64,000 bases of DNA. Source: Lathyrus oleraceus. Taxonomy: Eukaryota > Streptophyta > Magnoliopsida > Fabales > Fabaceae. A program made the translations under genes and the position numbers. The notes below the pieces were generated by a model, which did no database searches, had not been told where the DNA came from, and saw nothing but the letters and a program-made list of their open reading frames with translations. The first letter of the stretch is position 1. Each line of letters opens with the position of its first letter. Below, in pieces: positions 9,149-21,275 of the stretch. The DNA lies in contig NC_066584.1 of NCBI RefSeq assembly GCF_024323335.1, positions 235,284,994 through 235,348,993 on the forward strand. The letters run 5' to 3'.

Positions 9149-12100
9149 ATGAATCCACATTCATGCAGATGCGATCAATCTCCGAATCTCATTGATAACA
9201 ATCCTGTTACACCCTCGTATGACTTCGACAATCCGATCTATCAAGCCGAAGAAGAAGACGAAGAAGATTGTGAACGGCCAGGGGAATTAGCCAGGTTGTT
9301 AAAACAAGAGGAGAAGGTGATTCAGCCGCATGAAGAGCAGATTGAGGTTGTGAATCTGGGTACCGACGAGGTCAAGAAAGAGGTAAAAATTGGGGCTGCT
9401 TTGGAGGAAAGTGTCAAGAGCAGAATGGTGGTATTGTTGAAAGAGTATGTCGACATCTTTGCCTGGTCTTATCAAGATATGCCAGGGTTGGATACCGATA
9501 TTGTTATGCACAAGCTACCGTTGAGAGCAGATTGTCCTCTAGTGAAACAGAAGTTGCGCAGAACTCGACCTGACATGGCGATGAAAATCAAAGAGGAAGT
9601 GCAGAAGCAGTGGGATGCTGGTTTCCTTGCTGTCACTAACTATCCGCCTTGGGTCGCGAACATTGTGCCAGTCCCGAAGAAGGATGGGAAAGTGAGAATG
9701 TGTGTGGACTACCGAGATCTGAATAGAGCTAGTCCAAAGGATGATTTTCCATTACCTCACATCGATGTGTTGGTAGATAATACAGCTCAATTCTCGGTGT
9801 TTTCCTTCATGGATGGCTTTTCTGGCTATAATCAAATCAAAATGTCGCCAGATGATATGGAGAAAACAACGTTCATTACACCATGGGGCACCTTTTGTTA
9901 CAAGGTGATGCCATTCGGTCTCAAGAACGCCGGTGCTACTTATCAGAGGGCCATGGTGACTTTGTTTCATGATATGATTCATCATGAAATTGAATGCTAT
10001 GTTGATGACATGATAGCAAAGTCCCAAACAGAAGAGGGGCATTTGGTAGATCTGGCCAAGTTGTTCGACCGGCTGAGACAGTTCAGACTGAGGTTGAATC
10101 CGAACAAGTGCACGTTCAGAGTGCGGTCCGGTAAATTGCTGGGGTTCATTGTGAGTGAGAAAGGAATCGAGGTTGATCCTGCGAAAGTAAAAGCAATAAG
10201 AGAAATGCCTGAACCGAGAACAGAGAAAGAGGTTCGTGGTTTCTTAGGTAGATTGAACTACATTTCCCGGTTCATATCTCATCTAACGGCCACGTGTGAA
10301 CCAATATTCAAGTTGTTAAAAAAAGATCAAACGGTCAGGTGGAATAATGATTGCCAAGCGGCATTTGAAAAAATAAAAGAATATTTGCAGGAGCCTCCGA
10401 TTCTGATGCCTCCTGTGGAGGGAAGACCGTTAATTCTGTACCTGACAGTCCTCGAGGGGTCTATGGGGTGTGTATTGGGGCAGCATGACGAGTCTGGTCG
10501 AAAAGAGCATGCCATATACTACCTTAGCAAAAAGTTTACCGACTGTGAAACAAGATATTCACTGCTCGAGAAAACTTGTTGTGCTTTGGTGTGGGCTGCT
10601 CGCCGACTAAGGCAATACATGCTGGTTCATACCACTTTATTGATTTCCAAGATGGATCCAATCAAGTACATTTTCGAAAAGCCAGCATTGACCAGACGGG
10701 TTGCGAGGTGGCAGATGATTTTGACAGAATATGATATACAGTATACATCTCAGAAGGCGATCAAGGGGAGTGTATTGTCTGATTACCTCGCCCAGCAACC
10801 CATTGACGATTATCAACCGATGAAGTTTGAATTCCCTGATGAGGACATCATGTTTCTCAAATCGAAGGATTGTGAGGAACCAATCCCGGAGGAGGGGCCT
10901 GACCCTGAATCCGAATGGATTCTGATGTTTGATGGGGCCGTTAACGTGAATGGAAGCGGTGTTGGTGCTGTTTTGGTTACGCCGAAAGGATCCCATATTC
11001 CTTTTGCTGCCCGGCTAACATTTGAGTGCACCAACAACGTGGCTGAATACGAAGCTTGCATATTGGGGATTGAAGAGGCGATTGATTTAAGGATCAAGAA
11101 CCTTGTCATATATGGAGATTCAGCTCTGGTTGTAAATCAGGTTAACGGAAAATGGTATACGCATCAATCTCATTTAGTTCCATACCGGGATTATACGAGG
11201 AGATTGTTGACGTTTTTCACCAAGGTGAAGATGCATCATGTGCCCAGAGAAGAGAATCCTTTGGCAGATGCTTTGGCTACTCTGGCTGCCTTGATTAAAG
11301 TACAATGGTGGAATCAGTTCCCCAGTGTGGAGGTAGGTCGTCTGGATAGATCGGCTTATGTGTTTGCTGTTGATACAGCTCCTGATGATGAGAAGCCGTG
11401 GTATTACGATATCAAGCGCTATCTGGAGACTCAAGAATATCCTGAGGGAGCATCAAAGAAGGACCGAAAGACTCTGCGGAGGTTGGCCATGGTGTTCTAC
11501 CTTAATAAGGATGGGGTTTTGTATAAAAGAAATTTTGATTGGGCCTTGCTCAGATGTGTTGATGATAGAGAAGCAAGCCAATTGATGAAAGAGGTTCATG
11601 AAGGATCGTTCGGTACTCATGCCAGTGGGAATGCAATGGTGAAGAAGCTGCTGAGGGCAGGCTATTATTGGATGACGATGGAGGCCCAATGTTTCAATTT
11701 CGTGCGGAAGTGTCATAAATGCCAGATTTATGCTGACAAGGTGCACGTGCCTCCAAATCCATTGAGCTTAATGTCGTCTCCATGGCCGTTTGCTATGTGG
11801 GGCATTGATATGATTGGGAAGATTGAGCCTACAGCTTCGAATGGGCATCGGTTCATATTGGTGGCTATTGATTACTTCACCAAGTGGGTGGAAGCAGCCT
11901 CTTATACGAACGTGACGAAGCAGGTCGTTGCCAGATTTCTCAAGAGAGACATCATTTGCCGATATGGGGTTCCCGAGAGAATCATTACTGATAATGGTTC
12001 TAATTTGAACAACAAGATGATGGCAGAATTGTGCCGGGAATTCAAGATCGAGCATCACAATTCTTCTCCCTATCGTCCGAAGATGAATGGGGCGGTTGAG

Positions 12101-12381
12101 GCAGCCAATAAGAATATCAAGAAGATTGTGCAAAAGATGGTGGTGACCTATAAAGACTGGCATGAGATGTTGCCGTTTGCGTTACATGGGTATCGAACGT
12201 CGGTGCGTACATCTAATGGGGCAACTCCTTTCTCTTTGGTATATGGGATGGAGGCTGTATTACCAGTTGAGGTTCAGATTCCCTCTTTGAGAGTCCTGAT
12301 GGACGTGAAGTTGCAAGAGGCTGAATGGGTAAGGACCCGGTATGAAGAGTTGAGCCTGATAGAAGAGAAGAGGTTGGCGGC
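9149..12381 (+). pseudogene. Ogre pol, 5' part: RT, double RNase H, integrase core (interrupted)
   Basis: This ORF encodes the replication and integration enzymes and is open from 9122; its first ATG is at 9149. RT starts near residue 130, with active-site YVDD at 9998-10009 and the upstream block FSGYNQIK. The first RNase H (near 10430) is degenerate. A second, archaeal/LINE-type RNase H follows with FDGA (~10928), VAEYEA (~11040), GDSALV (~11117) and ADALA (~11266), as is typical of the Tat lineage. Integrase shows an HHCC zinc motif near 11596-11720 and the D,D,E catalytic residues in WGIDMIG, TDNGS and NGAVEAAN. After 12381 the frame runs into the Athila-1 LTR and ends at once. The C-terminal 80-odd codons continue at 26078. 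Without the insertion there would still be an in-frame TAA (26096-26098). Confidence 0.92.
12377..12381 (+). repeat. Target-site duplication GCGGC, left copy
   Basis: The same five bases are found immediately right of the Athila-1 3' LTR (26078-26082). This proves that the two LTRs belong to one insertion event inside Ogre pol. Confidence 0.95.
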
Positions 12382-12615
12382 TGATAACATGAAATTATAT
12401 CACATTTGAAGACTTAATTCAATTAGATTATATTATCATTTACTTTAATTTATCCCATTTTATCAGATATTATGCAGTATTTCTTTTCTATTTATGTCAG
12501 GTATCCATTTTGAAGCAAAAGTGAAAAAGGGAAGAAAAGGAGGTGTAGAAAGGAGTAAAAAGGAAACAAATATCAAAGACCAAGCCCAGCCCAAAAGAAA
12601 GCGCACGTTGTGCCT

Positions 12616-12700
12616 GTGACGGGCGTCACAAGGGTTGTGACGAGCGTCACACTAGAAGCATCCCTGTGACGAGCGTCACACATGGTGTGACGAGCGTCAC
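12616..12700 (+). promoter_or_regulatory. Four phased 14-bp palindromes in Athila-1 U3
   Basis: GTGACGAGCGTCAC or a one-base variant occurs at 12616, 12637, 12666 and 12687, so centre spacings are 21, 29 and 21 bp. Each is an inverted pair of TGACG half-sites, the core recognised by plant TGA-type bZIP factors. It lies 145-230 bp upstream of the TATA box. The 3' LTR copy is at 24538-24622. An enhancer role is inferred. Confidence 0.75.
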
Positions 12701-12843
12701 ACCATTCCACTAGCTTTTTGGCGCAAGTCACGCTCTCAGAAGAATTGAAGAAGAACGTTGAGAGAGTTCGTGTCCTATGCCCACGCCGTGTATTTAGCCA
12801 TGCTGAAGACTCGTGGGAAATGGAAGGCAGTTACCAAGGCTAT

Positions 12844-12852
12844 TATAAATAG
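12844..12852 (+). promoter_or_regulatory. TATA box of Athila-1 LTR promoter
   Basis: TATAAATAG is placed about 460 bp into the LTR, downstream of the palindromes. An identical box is in the 3' LTR at 24766-24774. Confidence 0.7.
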
Positions 12853-14160
12853 CCATCTCACAAACCTAAAAAAGTCTCAGTTTTTGCACGCTCAGTTTGC
12901 CGAAGCTCTGCCAAATTTTCTTTTCACGCCTTTGCTTATTTTTCTTCCTTTCCAGCAACTTAGCATTGTTTATTTTATTTATTTCTTTTGCAAGCTTTAC
13001 ATTCTTTTTCCCTTGCAAATTTACCTTTCCAGTTTTAGCTTTTAGATATTTTTCGCATAATAGTCTCTACACCGGAAACTATTGTGCAACTTTATACCGG
13101 ATTTAACCTTACGTTATATTCCAGTTTTATTTCCTTGATTTAATTTACTGTCTAATTGAAGAATCCAAGAACAAATCCTACCGGCTTGTGGTGGAGTGTT
13201 CAAGACCATTGTATTACGCATTCAGGTTCTTTAATTGTTATTTAATTTTAATGTTTTATTCTATTGTTTATTCATATTGCCTGCCTGGAATGAGTCTGTT
13301 TATGCATGATATAAATTCTTATTTATTTAGCATGTCTGGCTAATTTGCCTAGGTATCGGTATGTAAAGTAAGCAGAATAAGGGATCGAGACTAAGTCGGT
13401 CTACCTAAACTTAAAATCAAAATCAATCTTTTTACGGTCTCAACTTACAGGTTTAATAACAAGATTTTTTACAAAAGTAAAAGACATAAAGAAGTTAAAA
13501 TCAATAGAGCGAGAGTTTGAGATTTTAACTGGACAGTGTAAGTTAGGCATTAATTCTAGATCAGGGCGAGAGCAAGTTTTAGAGTTAATTAAATTCTGAC
13601 CTTTTCCAAAAAGTATTTTTAAAGATTGAATGTGAGGACGAGAGTTAAGCATTTGGATTTAATTATATAACCTAAGTCAACAGAGCGAGAGTTTGAGATA
13701 AGGGTGTTTAAAACGGTCAGTATTTTCTTAAAAAGAGTTTCTGCAACTTTATTGTTTTCAAAATATGGTTTTTGACTTAATTATAAGTGACAGCAACATT
13801 AATATAAAATCATGGTTTATTCAACAGAGCGAGAGTTTGAGATAGAACCTTTAACCAATAAAGTTAACCGAAACGATTCATTTTAAAACCAAGAAACCGA
13901 CAAAGACTTGATTCCCTAGTTTTGACGAACTACATACCGATATCCGTTTTATTGATATTTAATCTAGATATTAGTTTAGCTCTTAGTTTTTCCCCAAACA
14001 ATCAAACATTTTCACCTTAGATTTACGTAGTAACCTTAGATAACGGTATATCGATTCATAAGTCCCTGTGGGATCGATATCTTTTAAAACTACGCGATAG
14101 AACTGTGCACTTGCAGTTTGTATCCCATTCTCGACTCACCCAGTCGAGCGATCAAGTTTT

Positions 14161-14178
14161 TGGCGCCGTTGCCGGGGA
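14161..14178 (+). other. Athila-1 primer binding site (tRNA-Asp)
   Basis: TGGCGCCGTTGCCGGGGA lies 6 nt after the LTR end. Its complement is the 3' end of plant tRNA-Asp plus CCA, the usual Athila primer. Confidence 0.92.
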
Positions 14179-14267
14179 CTTTTATTCAATCGATATCGTA
14201 ACTCTTCCGTTACGCTGTAGAGACTAAGGTTTCTTTTTCTTCTATTTTCTTTCTTTCGTTGATTTGT

Positions 14268-14423
14268 ATGCCACGCACTCGCTCTCAAGGCGAACCGCTC
14301 TATTTACGAATCAACGATATCGAACTATATCTCCGAGTCTTACGACGAATTCGGGAATATCGTGCTGAAAACAATCTCCCTCCTATAAACCTTCCAGATT
14401 TCAAAAACATTTTCCTTCTTTAA
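14268..14423 (+). CDS. Small upstream ORF in Athila-1 leader
   Basis: A 51-codon ORF starts MPRTRSQGEPLY and ends 5 nt before the gag ATG. It is rich in R, E and L. In Athila-2 a leader coding segment of similar opening (MRRTHSTESLSL) sits in the same place but is in frame with gag (36058-35954). It could be a translated uORF that tunes gag translation, or an N-terminal gag extension lost by frameshift. There is no expression evidence. Confidence 0.35.
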   Translation: MPRTRSQGEPLYLRINDIELYLRVLRRIREYRAENNLPPINLPDFKNIFLL

Positions 14424-14428
14424 CCGAG

Positions 14429-16903
14429 ATGGCAGAACCAGCTCGTGCTCTTAGAGATTACGCCGCTCCATCGCAAGATGAACCGCATTCAAGTATTGCT
14501 CCGCCCGCAATCGAAGCAAACAACTTTGAACTTAAACCTTCGTTGTTGCAGGCTGTGCAACAGAACCAATTCTCTGGAAATCTTACCGAAGATCCAAACC
14601 TTCATTTATCCGTATTTGTTCAATACGCTGATACTGTTAAAGCTAATGGTGTCACTTCAGAGGCAATTCGACTTCGTCTTTTTCCTTTCTCATTAAGAGA
14701 TAGCGCTAGAAGATGGCTTCAATCTCTCCCTTCCAACTCAGTCACCACATGGAACGAGTTGAAGAAAGTTTTTCTTGCCCGATATTTTCCACCAAGCAAA
14801 ACAGCTATGTTAAGAGCCCAGATAAACGGATTTAAACAGAAAGACAACGAGTCTCTTTTCGAAGCATGGGAAAGATACAAAGACATGATGAGACTTTGCC
14901 CACACCATGGTTTGGAAGACTGGTTAGTAATTCACACATTTTATAATGGTCTCTTATACAATACAAGGTTAACAATAGACGCCGCTGTAGGTGGTGCACT
15001 AATGAACAAACCTTACGCTGATGCTTACCAGCTTATCGAGAGCATGGCCCAAAACCACTATCAGTGGGGAACCGAACGAACGAATGTGGAAAAACCTCAA
15101 CCGAAAACTGGCATGTACGAGATAAGTAACCTTGATCACGTCAATGCAAAAGTGGATGCTTTGGTCCAGAAAATTGAAAGTTTAAACGTATCACCTCCAG
15201 CCGCCGTGGTTGCTATAACTCAGAATTGCGAGGTCTGTGGAATCCAAGGCCACACTCCTGCGGAATGTCAACTCTTGACTGGAATCCAAGCAGAGCAAGT
15301 AAACTATGCTCAAGGAAGCCCCTATTCGAATACCTATAACCCAAATTGGAAGAACCATCCAAACTTCTCATATAAGAGTAATAATGCTTTATACGCACCT
15401 GGACAGTCTCCAAATCAAGCCCCATCTATATCTCCAGGATATCAGAAACCGAATCCTAACAATAATACCCCTAGAAAATCCAACTTGGAAATCATGATGG
15501 AAAACTTTATAGCTTCCCAACAACAAACCAATAAAGATTTCTTAAACCAGAACATACACACTGGCGAACAACTTAAACAACTAGCAAGCAAAGTAGATGC
15601 CCTGGCTACCCATAACAAAATGCTGGAAACGCAAATATCTCAAGTAGCTCAACAACAAGCACCTACTGCTGCACCAACTGGTACATTCCCTGGACAGCCC
15701 CAACCCAATCCGAGAAGCCAAGCTCATGCAATTATATTGAGAAGTGGAACGGAAGTGGAAGGACCGTCTGACCCAAGGATAGAAAACCAAAACCCTAAGA
15801 AATCTACTGAGGAAAGTGAACCTAAGGAAAAGGAAGAGAGTAATAAGGAAACCCTAGAAAAGAAGGAACCTTATGTACCTCCACCACCTTACAAACCACC
15901 TATACCTTACCCTCAAAGGCTTGTTAAAACCAAAGATGTAGGCCAATTTAGAAAATTTGTTGATCTCCTTAAACAATTAAACGTTACAATTCCGTTTACC
16001 GAAGCTATCACGCAGATGCCCTCATATGCTAAATTCTTAAAAGAAATTCTTTCTAATAAGAGGAAACTTGAGGATAGCGAAACCGTTACACTCCCTGCCG
16101 AATGTAGCGCTATAATCCAAAACATGCCCCCTAAACTCAAGGATCCGGGTAGTTTCTCTATACCCTGTCACATAGGAAAATTTGTCATCGACAAAGCCTT
16201 ATGCGATTTAGGAGCCGGAATTAGCGTTATGCCTTTATCCATATGTAAGAAACTGGAAATGGGAGAATTAAGACCGACCAAAATGTCTGTGCAATTAGCA
16301 GATCGTTCCATCAAATATCCTGTAGGAATCCTTGAAAACGTTCCCGTACGCATAGGTCAGTTTTACATTCCCACTGACTTCACAATTATGGACATTAGAG
16401 AAGATGATACGACACCTATTATACTAGGAAGACCATTCTTAGCAACTGCCGGTGCAATCATAGACGTAAAACGAGGACGACTCACCTTCGAAGTAGGTGA
16501 AGAGAAAATTGAATTCATTCTTTCCCAATTCTTGAAAGCACCTGCAATAGAAGATACATGTTACTTCATGGATATCATCGATGAATGCATAAAAGAAGCA
16601 GAGTCAGGAGAAGACAAATCATCAGACTATCTTTTAGAAGACAAATCATCAGACTATCTTTTAGAGGACAAATCTAAACAATGCCTAGCAATAACACCGG
16701 ATCCTACGCAGTGTCTTAACAAACCAACCCCTGATTTGAAAACACTTCCCAAAAATCTGAGATATGAATTCCTAGACTTAGAACTTGAACGACCTGTGAT
16801 AGTTAATGCAGATCTAGGAAGACTCGAAACAGAAAAACTCCTACATATCTTAAGAAAATATCCAACCGCACTAGGATACCACATCACCGATCTCAAGGAA
16901 TAA
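14429..16903 (+). CDS. Athila-1 gag-protease
   Basis: This ORF of 824 residues starts [12 protein letters not shown]. The gag capsid core is at residues ~60-220 ([23 protein letters not shown]). One CCHC knuckle, [14 protein letters not shown], lies at about residue 267. A proline/charge-rich linker follows, with [14 protein letters not shown] near 15890. The retropepsin-like protease has active site DLGAG near 16206 and IILGRPF near 16419; DLGA in place of DTGA is usual for this lineage. A 27-bp perfect-type tandem duplication (16613-16639/16640-16666) repeats DKSSDYLLE near the C-terminus. The frame ends at TAA 16901-16903; the pol frame is open across this point, so a single missing base near 16895 probably split a gag-pol ORF. 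Confidence 0.93.
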   Translation: MAEPARALRDYAAPSQDEPHSSIAPPAIEANNFELKPSLLQAVQQNQFSGNLTEDPNLHLSVFVQYADTVKANGVTSEAIRLRLFPFSLRDSARRWLQSLPSNSVTTWNELKKVFLARYFPPSKTAMLRAQINGFKQKDNESLFEAWERYKDMMRLCPHHGLEDWLVIHTFYNGLLYNTRLTIDAAVGGALMNKPYADAYQLIESMAQNHYQWGTERTNVEKPQPKTGMYEISNLDHVNAKVDALVQKIESLNVSPPAAVVAITQNCEVCGIQGHTPAECQLLTGIQAEQVNYAQGSPYSNTYNPNWKNHPNFSYKSNNALYAPGQSPNQAPSISPGYQKPNPNNNTPRKSNLEIMMENFIASQQQTNKDFLNQNIHTGEQLKQLASKVDALATHNKMLETQISQVAQQQAPTAAPTGTFPGQPQPNPRSQAHAIILRSGTEVEGPSDPRIENQNPKKSTEESEPKEKEESNKETLEKKEPYVPPPPYKPPIPYPQRLVKTKDVGQFRKFVDLLKQLNVTIPFTEAITQMPSYAKFLKEILSNKRKLEDSETVTLPAECSAIIQNMPPKLKDPGSFSIPCHIGKFVIDKALCDLGAGISVMPLSICKKLEMGELRPTKMSVQLADRSIKYPVGILENVPVRIGQFYIPTDFTIMDIREDDTTPIILGRPFLATAGAIIDVKRGRLTFEVGEEKIEFILSQFLKAPAIEDTCYFMDIIDECIKEAESGEDKSSDYLLEDKSSDYLLEDKSKQCLAITPDPTQCLNKPTPDLKTLPKNLRYEFLDLELERPVIVNADLGRLETEKLLHILRKYPTALGYHITDLKE

Positions 16904-16917
16904 GCCCTTCTATTTGT

Positions 16918-19686
16918 ATGCACCGCATCATGTTAGAAGAAGACTGTAAAACCTCTAGGGAACACCAGAGAAGACTAAATCCGATCCTAAGTGAGGTAGT
17001 AAAGAAAGAAATAACCAAGTTATTAGAAGCAGGTATTATATATCCTATATCTGATAGCAAATGGGTTAGTCCTGTACACGTTGTACCAAAGAAAGGAGGC
17101 ATAACCGTTATTGAAAACGAAAAAGGAGAAACTATAACTAAACGAATCGAATCGGGATGGAGAATGTGCATTGATTATAGGAAACTAAACAAAGCAACCC
17201 GAAAAGATCATTTCCCTTTACCATTCATTGACCAGATGTTAGAACGATTAGCTAAACATTCACATTTCTGTTATTTAGACGGTTATTCAGGCTTCTTTCA
17301 AATACCAATTCACCCTGATGACCAAGAAAAGACAACATTCACATGCCCTTTTGGTACCTTCGCTTATAGACGAATGCCGTTTGGTCTGTGTAATGCCCCT
17401 GCAACTTTTCAAAGATGCATGATGGCAATATTCGCCGACTTTCTCGAAAACATCATGGAAGTATTTATGGATGACTTTTCTGTATACGGACAAAGTTTCG
17501 AAGAATGCCTTGAAAACCTGGAAAGAGTTCTGGAACGATGTGTAAAAGTAAACTTAGTACTTAATTGGGAAAAGTGCCACTTTATGGTACAAGAAGGCAT
17601 TGTTTTAGGACACATCATCTCGAACAGAGGAATTGAAGTAGACAAAGCCAAAATAGAGGTAATCGAAAATCTTCAACCCCCAAGAACTGTGAGAGAAGTA
17701 CGAAGCTTTTTAGGACACGCCGGTTTTTACCGACGATTCATCAAAGACTTCTCTAAGATAACTAAACCCTTAACCGGACTGTTGATGAAAGATGCTGAAT
17801 TCATATTCGACGATAACTGTTTAAAAGCATTTCAAACTCTTAAACAAGCATTGATCTCCGCACCCATTATGCAGACACCAGACTGGAATGAACCATTCGA
17901 AATAATGTGCGATGCCAGTGATTATGCTGTAGGTGCTGTTTTAGGACAAAGAAAGGATAAAAAGCTTCACGTTATATATTACGCTAGCAGAACCCTGGAT
18001 GAAGCACAGATGAATTATGCCACAACCGAGAAAGAACTCCTAGCAGTGGTATTTGCGCTAGATAAATTTCGTTCTTACCTGGTAGGAGCCAAAATAATAG
18101 TTTACACTGATCACGCTGCTATCAGGTACCTTTTAACAAAAAAGGATGCTAAACCTAGACTCCTAAGATGGATCTTGTTACTACAAGAATTCGACTTAGA
18201 AATCAAGGACAAGAAAGGAACTGAAAACGTAGTAGCAGACCATCTCTCTAGACTTGAGAACCTTGAACCAGAAAGAACATCCATTAATGATGATTTCTCG
18301 TATGATAAACTCATAGCTACTTTGGAAGAGAACAACTCCGACATGCAAGTAGAAACCACCTTAGCTATATCTGTCATACCATGGTACGCTGATCTAGTCA
18401 ATTATTTAGCTGCCGGAATAGTTCCACCTACTTTATCTTACCAGCAGAAGAAACGATTCTTCCACGACATAAAACACTATTACTGGGATGATCCCTTACT
18501 TTTCAAAAGAGGCCCCGATGGTATTTTCCGTCGATGTATACCCGAAGAAGAGGTAGAAAATATAATCCAACACTGTCACTCTGCGCCTTATGGTGGACAC
18601 ACAAGTACATCCAAGACCTGCTCTAAAATCCTACAAGCTGGCTTTTATTGGCCAACTATATGGAAGGACGTACATGCGGCTATTAAGGAGTGTGACAGAT
18701 GTCAACGCACGGGAAACATATCTAGACGTGACGAGATGCCACAAAAAGGTATTTTGGAAGTAGAGATTTTTGACGTGTGGGGGATAGACTTCATGGGACC
18801 TTTCCCATCCTCTTTCGGTAACAAATACATACTCGTGGCAGTTGACTACGTATCAAAATGGATCGAAGCTATAGCTTCTCCAACAAATGACACCCGAGTA
18901 GTAACTAGACTCTTTAAAAATATAATATTTCCGAGATTTGGCATCCCAAGAATAGTAGTCAGTGATGGTGGATCACACTTTATATCCAAGGTACTCGAAA
19001 AACTACTACTTAAATATGGAGTGAGACATAGGATAGCAACACCTTACCACCCTCAAACCAGTGGACAAGTGGAAGTATCTAACAGAGAAATCAAGCAGAT
19101 ACTAGAAAAAACGGTCGCCACTTCAAGGAAAGATTGGTCATTGAAATTACCAGAAGCTTTATGGGCATACCGAACTGCTTATAAAACTCCCATAGGGACG
19201 ACCCCATTTAAGCTCATTTATGGAAAATCCTGTCACCTCCCGGTAGAATTAGAACATAAAGCCTATTGGGCTATTAGAAATTTAAATTTGAATTATAAAG
19301 CCGCCGGTGAAAAGAGAATCCTTGACATAAACGAATTAGAGGAACTCAGAAGAGACGCCTATGAAAATGCCAAAATCTATAAAGAAAGAACAAAACAATG
19401 GCATGACAAGCGTATATCAAGGAAAATCTTCAAGCAAGGCGACGCAGTACTTTTATTTAACTCTAGACTAAAGTTATTCCCGGGAAAACTACGATCCAGA
19501 TGGTCAGGACCTTTTCATATCACTAAAATCTTTCCCAGTGGAGCGGTAGAAATAAAAGGACAATCTACAGAACCGTTCACCGTAAACGGGCAACGTCTGA
19601 AACATTATCACTATGCGGAAACCAACGAGGATTCGCAGATTCTACACTTAGACGAAACGCCCCCAGGACTCATAGACTATATTTAA
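16918..19686 (+). CDS. Athila-1 RT-RNase H-integrase
   Basis: This uninterrupted ORF of 922 residues is open upstream of its first ATG to about 16891. RT carries FMDD at about residue 183 and [12 protein letters not shown] before it. RNase H has the motif [13 protein letters not shown] at about residue 331 and TDHAA near 18110. Integrase has HHCC ([10 protein letters not shown] ... CDRCQ, residues ~552-600) and D,D,E in WGIDFMG, VSDGGS and [14 protein letters not shown]-type C-terminal module ([11 protein letters not shown]) ends the protein, and no chromodomain is present. All catalytic residues are in place, so the enzyme could be functional if translated. The frame relative to gag-protease is shifted by one base; either frameshifting or a mutation accounts for that. 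Confidence 0.95.
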   Translation: MHRIMLEEDCKTSREHQRRLNPILSEVVKKEITKLLEAGIIYPISDSKWVSPVHVVPKKGGITVIENEKGETITKRIESGWRMCIDYRKLNKATRKDHFPLPFIDQMLERLAKHSHFCYLDGYSGFFQIPIHPDDQEKTTFTCPFGTFAYRRMPFGLCNAPATFQRCMMAIFADFLENIMEVFMDDFSVYGQSFEECLENLERVLERCVKVNLVLNWEKCHFMVQEGIVLGHIISNRGIEVDKAKIEVIENLQPPRTVREVRSFLGHAGFYRRFIKDFSKITKPLTGLLMKDAEFIFDDNCLKAFQTLKQALISAPIMQTPDWNEPFEIMCDASDYAVGAVLGQRKDKKLHVIYYASRTLDEAQMNYATTEKELLAVVFALDKFRSYLVGAKIIVYTDHAAIRYLLTKKDAKPRLLRWILLLQEFDLEIKDKKGTENVVADHLSRLENLEPERTSINDDFSYDKLIATLEENNSDMQVETTLAISVIPWYADLVNYLAAGIVPPTLSYQQKKRFFHDIKHYYWDDPLLFKRGPDGIFRRCIPEEEVENIIQHCHSAPYGGHTSTSKTCSKILQAGFYWPTIWKDVHAAIKECDRCQRTGNISRRDEMPQKGILEVEIFDVWGIDFMGPFPSSFGNKYILVAVDYVSKWIEAIASPTNDTRVVTRLFKNIIFPRFGIPRIVVSDGGSHFISKVLEKLLLKYGVRHRIATPYHPQTSGQVEVSNREIKQILEKTVATSRKDWSLKLPEALWAYRTAYKTPIGTTPFKLIYGKSCHLPVELEHKAYWAIRNLNLNYKAAGEKRILDINELEELRRDAYENAKIYKERTKQWHDKRISRKIFKQGDAVLLFNSRLKLFPGKLRSRWSGPFHITKIFPSGAVEIKGQSTEPFTVNGQRLKHYHYAETNEDSQILHLDETPPGLIDYI

Positions 19687-19853
19687 CAGTTTTTTTGTCG
19701 AGCTTGCGACATTTAAACAAAGCGCTTAGTGGGAGACAACCCACAAATTAATTTGTTATTTTATTATTCTATTATTATTATCAATTCCCTATTTTTCTCT
19801 TAATTATTTCTTTTAATTTCTATTTAGTATTCATTATTGATTTATTCAAAAAG

Positions 19854-19898
<45 letters not shown>

Positions 19899-19970
19899 TT
19901 TTCTTCTTTCGGCATTTGGCCAAATCCTGACTTAAACTCATGTTTCTTTTCTCTAGCTAACACTAACCAG
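19687..19970 (+). other. Spacer between Athila-1 pol and first env-position ORF
   Basis: This T-rich region contains an (AT)n/(ATA)n microsatellite at about 19858-19895. Just before the next ATG are pyrimidine tracts ending in AG (TTTCTTTTCTCTAG near 19957; CACTAACCAG at 19961-19970) that would serve as 3' splice sites, in keeping with subgenomic expression proposed for Athila env-like ORFs. Confidence 0.5.
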
Positions 19971-21275
19971 ATGGGACATTCTGATCGTATGGGTATCAAG
20001 TTCAGAGGAATGGCTCAGAAACGAAAGTTTGAAGAACTAGCCGCTAGAGAGATGCTACCTAGTTTATATGCTGATGATTGGGCTATGACTGCCCTTGGAC
20101 TGAGACAGAGTGTCCTGTTTTTGCTGAATCAGATAGGATGGGAGACCTCCCCTATCCTGAGACATTTCACCACCTACCGGAGACTCACACTAGAATTCCT
20201 TAGTTCATTAATCTATCTACCTAGCCATGGAAAAGGAATTAGCAGAGGTTTTATCCAGTTCAGAATGTTCAATATGGAGTACCAATTTAATATTAGAGAC
20301 TTCACCAACCTTTTGGGTTTTCCTACCTCCTTTGATACATTCACTGTAAGCCAGGAAGAAATTTTTGAATATAGAGAGCTTGAACACTTTTGGGGTAAGC
20401 TGACTGGAAATGATGAGCCCGAGGAACATGAGTTTCTCTCTGGAAACATACATAACCCAGCTTTTCGCTATTTCCATAAGATCCTGACCCACACTTTATT
20501 TGGGAAGAAGCCAAATAGTACTTCAGTTTCACGTGATGAACTCTTCATCATATTTTGTGCTTCCCAGAACCGTCCAGTAAACGGTGCTACTTTTATGTTA
20601 GCTAATTTGGACCACCTTATCCAGGATGAGCGAGCACCCATTAGAATAGGCGGTTTGATCACTATGATAGGTAATGCTATTGGATTACGTCAGCCTATGC
20701 TTGACCTTAGCCCTTTTTGTGGCATTACTACTATGAGTATACCTTTCCTCTTCAACACTATGTTTATAGCAAACATAGGGTCTGATGAGTTCGAGCTTAT
20801 TATTGATAACCAGGTTCTCTGCCTATTCACCATGCCCGATCCTAGAACTAGTGTTCACAATCAAAGGAACTGGCTCTATAATCTGAATGAAACCCCAACT
20901 CCTGCTGGATCCACTGAATCCATCCAGGACTATGAGATTTGTGATGACTATGAGCACTATGTTGACCATACCTCTCTTGCTGAATCTGACCCTCAGACAC
21001 CTTCCGGCTACTATGATATTGATCCTCCCCCTCAGCCTGCCCTGACCGAAGAATCAGCCATGCCTGATCTCCGACATCATATGCCAGGAACAGATATTAA
21101 AACCGTCATTGAAGCCTTGATGTCAGAACAAGACGCCCTCAGGGAAGATTTCCACAGCTTGAGACTTGAAATCCTAGAATACATGAGCAGCACGGCAAGT
21201 CAGTTACGTATGTTACGGCATCATGTTAACTCTTTTGCTCCTCCGGCCAGAGATCCGAAGATAGATGGAATTTAG
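19971..21275 (+). CDS. Athila-1 env-position ORF A (ATHILA ORF-1 family)
   Basis: A 434-residue intact ORF resembles the plant ATHILA ORF-1/putative plant transposon protein family. Conserved blocks visible are LTLEFLSS, FRMFNMEYQF, HNPAFRYFHKIL, TLFGKK and IGGLITMIG. The N-terminal ~300 residues are globular. The C-terminal ~130 are acidic and proline-rich and end with a short coiled-coil-like segment (ALMSEQDALREDFHSLRLEI). No signal peptide and no convincing transmembrane helix are seen, so calling it an envelope protein is not supported by the sequence. It is a paralogue of the next ORF. Confidence 0.75.
   Translation: MGHSDRMGIKFRGMAQKRKFEELAAREMLPSLYADDWAMTALGLRQSVLFLLNQIGWETSPILRHFTTYRRLTLEFLSSLIYLPSHGKGISRGFIQFRMFNMEYQFNIRDFTNLLGFPTSFDTFTVSQEEIFEYRELEHFWGKLTGNDEPEEHEFLSGNIHNPAFRYFHKILTHTLFGKKPNSTSVSRDELFIIFCASQNRPVNGATFMLANLDHLIQDERAPIRIGGLITMIGNAIGLRQPMLDLSPFCGITTMSIPFLFNTMFIANIGSDEFELIIDNQVLCLFTMPDPRTSVHNQRNWLYNLNETPTPAGSTESIQDYEICDDYEHYVDHTSLAESDPQTPSGYYDIDPPPQPALTEESAMPDLRHHMPGTDIKTVIEALMSEQDALREDFHSLRLEILEYMSSTASQLRMLRHHVNSFAPPARDPKIDGI

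Larger units (their letters stand above)
12382..14154 (+). repeat. Athila-1 5' LTR
   Basis: It matches 24304-26077. U3 contains four 14-bp palindromes (12616-12700) and a TATA box (12844). The downstream part contains three good copies of AGAGCGAGAGTTTGAGAT (near 13507, 13682 and 13827) and two decayed ones. The small ORFs present in both LTRs are not genes. Confidence 0.95.

Noticed and set aside
12758..13045. A 95-codon ORF repeated exactly at 24680
   Set aside because: It lies within the Athila-1 LTRs across the promoter region, so identity reflects LTR identity, not a gene family.
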